Position numbers and translations under genes: made by a program. Below the pieces are notes generated by a model that saw nothing but the letters and a program-made list of their open reading frames with translations, was not told where the DNA came from and searched no databases. Shown here in pieces: positions 61,093-64,000 of a stretch of DNA of 64,000 nucleotides. Source of the DNA: Pholiota molesta (lineage: Eukaryota; Basidiomycota; Agaricomycetes; Agaricales; Strophariaceae); the NCBI GenBank assembly GCA_014925825.1, contig JACGCK010000009.1, positions 1 through 64,000 on the forward strand, written 5' to 3'. Every line of letters begins with the position of its first letter. Position 1 is the first letter of the stretch.

Positions 61093-64000
61093 TCAGGCTA
61101 AAGACAAAAATGATCCAGGCTCATGAAGGCTTTCATGAAGACTGATAGCGTTGTCAGAGTTTGAGCTTCCCTCAAATAGAGCATGAAGTACACCATGTTC
61201 TAACGGGCGGGGGAATGTTATTGGGACGGAGAGCTGGGGCATGGAACCGCAATGTTTGACAATTAAAATTTCCAACATCTTGGCGAAACGATGCGCCAAA
61301 GGTATACGTTGCCCAACCTTGGCGATCGCAGAGCTAGTATAATAATCGTAAGCTTCAAAAGCAAAGAACATTAACATGACTTCGGACTCACTGTACAAAT
61401 TCGATTTCAGTGCGTAGCGTTGATATTTGATCAAAGCTTTTAGCGTCAAGAGCAGCCTGCAGAAATCTAACAAGGACACGTCCGCCAACAAACCAACAAA
61501 ACTATACCTTGTTAAATGAGGGATATGGGAAAAGACGGAGCAAGACTTACACTGCAGAACGAATCCAGAAGTGTAATATCGAAGCTTGTTGACCACACAC
61601 TGTAAATGAGGTCCAAGATTGCTCTCGCAGCAGTCAGTATCTTGAGAGCAGAAATGCAGCCTGATTCGCGAACTTCTGCGTGTGGATCGTGGAGTACAAT
61701 TGTAGCTCTGTAAAAATATGTGGGTGAACTGATAATGTTGAAGAAAAGTCACTGGACCTACACATGTGGCATTAAACATGTTGTGTAGAGGTGATTATCC
61801 ACTACGTTATCATTGACGGGATTACGTAAATGGCTTGGAAAGGATCCTCGAAAAGAAGAGACAATATGATCAAGTTCAATGAAGGCAGCTGAACCTCTAG
61901 GATCCACGGAGTTTTCAGACATTTGATAACCATCATTTACACTGTATACATTCGCTACAGTTGGGTCTCCAGCGAAATGTCGGGATCTAAACCGAAGGTT
62001 AAATGCCTTCACTTGGGCTATCCGAAATGTTAACTAGCGAGTTTAAATAAATAAGCATTATTTTGCTCACAAATGAGTATTGTGCCTTTGATGTAGAGGA
62101 TAAAAGAATCGGTTTGATTTTCAGGATGGACAAGGAGAAGGTCAGGCGATTGCGCCCATTGACGATCCACAGGCTGCACGAGTGTCTGAATTCATACATG
62201 AACTTTTGTCCTTGCTGCAAGAGGCATTTACAGGACTTACGCCTTGAAGGAATTGGTCACCTCTAACCGGAAGAAGTTGAGAAACATCTTGATTGTCAAG
62301 ACTGAGTGCCCAACCATTTCCAAGTCCATGTTGACGCTCAAGTGCATAAGCCAACCAAAATGAGTTGCGCCGGGTTTCGTCTTCGATTACCGTTCGAGCA
62401 GGAGGCAAAATCGAAGGAGGCCTTTCGGACTTGGCTATTGAATGAAACGGGGGACACATATTCAATCCCAAAGGCACCGCTAGCCTGATGGAATGAGCCG
62501 ATGAAAGAAAAATCTACCAGACACATTAGTAAAAAGTAAGCGAGATCCAAAGTCGCTATACACGCACATCAACCCATCTCACATGCAAAATGCGTTTAAT
62601 TTAGGCCCAAATCTATGCTGAAAGACTGACTATTTAATCGACTCACCTTCCATGTGACCAATAAAACCATGTTAAAATTATATTAGCTAAACGTGAAAAA
62701 GTGTTCAGCAGAAGTACAGGTTTATTAGGTCAGATTGCCGACCTTGTAACACCTGAAAAAGATCCTCTCCCAAGGTGTTAAGGCGCTCTGCGGTTTCCTT
62801 TGCCAATTTGGCATGCTGTTCAGCAAACGAATCCGGCCGTTGCTCTTTTATTCGATGTCGTTCCAAGAATATCTCATCTAAAACGATGCATCCGTACACA
62901 GAGTAAAATGTCATTTTATAGTGACATACCTGGCGATACTTCATCGAAGTTAGGCAGAGGTGGCGAAGTCACAGCTGCTGTATACAGACTTCCAATGGCA
63001 CAGATTGCATGGAGGACAGGAAGAGACGGGAATTTTGGATGAGTGGAAGGCAGTGAAAGAGAATTCATGAAGGATGGGGTGTGAAATAGGCGATTTGCGT
63101 GAGGATGAAAGACAAAGAATACGTCAACCCTGTATGTATAGATAATTTCAGTAATTAGAACAGAAGGGTAAAATGGATCCACATACAAATGTCGCAATAA
63201 CTCTGGGCTTGGAAGAGAAGGGGGCCAATTAGGCCACATGATATCTGATCCATAGGAGCCCATGTTGTCACTGATTGTCGATAGTGATACATTTGCATGC
63301 TGGGGAGGAGATTGGGAGGGATGGCTTCTGGATGATCCTCTACTCTCAGAGTCATGATTTGGGCCATAGTGTGAGGGGTTATTTGAAGGAGAGTCTGAAC
63401 ATACGGGCCATATGAATGAGAAATCTAAGCTGGTTGTTGTCCAGTATTACATGGAACTGACCATCTGATTGTCCGTTAGTCAGAGTTAGTCCAATTGTCA
63501 AGTGGATGCATGAACTGACCGGAACCTTCCTTTTGCCGAAGAAGCATCTCTAACTCATCTACAAAAAATTGATTGGTTGGTTAAAAAATTTCAGCATGTA
63601 TTAGGTCTAGAAAGGTTGACAAACTGATTCTGTTTTCCAATCGCTCATATTTGTTCTTGGGACCTTCTGTAACGATCGCGTTAACCTCTGCAACTATACG
63701 CATGTTTAGATTCGATAATACCCCCTTTAGATGAAAGTTATACCATCATCAAATGTGCATTCTGGTTTGCTAGGCATGTGCACCCCGGGTGGTGCATGAG
63801 ATACGGCATGCGCATGGGAACGAAGGCATGTAGAACAAGGTCGCTTTGCGTCGCTGGGATCTTAAGTTTAATCGAAAGACTGATGGTTATATGATGAAAT
63901 CTGATACCATTTCTTCCGAGAATAATGAGAGAAGAAAAGCGAAGATAATGCAGTGAAGACTTACCAACTTCCGCCTGCGACACTGCAAAACCAAATCACA
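61093..64000 (-). CDS. Zn2Cys6 fungal transcription factor, 5' end outside the window
   Basis: Exons from the right edge down include 63965-63982 (CRRRKL), 63744 to about 63858 (PSDAKRPCSTCLRSHAH), 63625-63693, 63526-63558, 63187-63394, 62930-63129, 62743-62877, 62647-62686, 62568-62577 (10 nt), 62241-62513, 62071-62185, 61762-62017, 61551-61707, 61392-61501 and 61093-61333. The middle domain shows FVFHPHANRLFHTPSFM, LPVLHAICAIGSLYTAAVTS, AVPLGLNMCPPFHS and FCWFVGGRVLVRFLQAAL, typical of basidiomycete fungal-trans regulators. The third zinc cysteine expected between CRRRKL and DPSDAKR was not found in a clean splice. Distinct subfamily from the factor at 52893-55736. Confidence 0.85.

Overview
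This window is a gene-dense piece of a filamentous basidiomycete chromosome, most likely an Agaricomycete. Genes alternate strands, most coding regions are cut by many 45-65 nt introns (GT-AG, some GC-AG), and the recognisable proteins read as basidiomycete versions of eukaryotic housekeeping genes. I saw no bacterial operons, rRNA, tRNA or CRISPR. Gene models were spliced by hand and checked by exon phase.

Layout. 1-1203: Gag-like transposon ORF (minus), cut by the left edge. 1.7-4.6 kb: RIO2 kinase and SPF30 splicing factor. 5.9-9.2 kb: secreted family-8 polysaccharide lyase. 9.9-12.8 kb: two head-to-head genes for related, unnamed proteins. 13.3-14.3 kb: fragments of an asparagine synthetase and of a NUM1-like protein. 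15.0-23.5 kb: Mediator subunit 5, vacuolar-type zinc transporter, eIF3h, secreted DPBB/expansin-like protein. 24.1-27.1 kb: Ipi1/Tex10 ribosome-assembly protein. 27.8-32.9 kb: small hypothetical gene, two related small genes, an Npc2-like lipid-binding protein, a four-pass membrane protein. 33.5-38.5 kb: mitochondrial bL17, SMP-30/gluconolactonase, mitochondrial acyl carrier protein, cytosolic uL13. 38.8-52.7 kb: triple-KH protein, NUFIP1/Rsa1-like protein, M16 metalloprotease, Angel/Ngl2-like nuclease, RhoGEF, OCIA-like protein. 52.9-64 kb: Zn2Cys6 regulator, YjbQ-family protein, CPSF30/Yth1, prephenate dehydratase and a second Zn2Cys6 regulator cut by the right edge.

The genes do not form one pathway. 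Loose themes are RNA and ribosome biology (RIO2, SPF30, eIF3h, Ipi1, bL17m, uL13, KH, NUFIP1, CPSF30, Angel/Ngl2) and several head-to-head pairs with short shared promoters (18.7/21.0, 30.2/30.4, 46.1/46.4, 51.6/51.8 kb).

Two points matter most. First, about 20 reading-frame breaks occur in otherwise conserved genes, and every one is mended by adding a single base, mostly in a short homopolymer. This points to residual deletion errors in the assembly rather than gene death. Second, the divergent pair at 9.9-12.8 kb shares sequence motifs and three intron positions with identical phase, which marks an ancient duplicated family that I cannot name. I found no convincing new multi-gene system.
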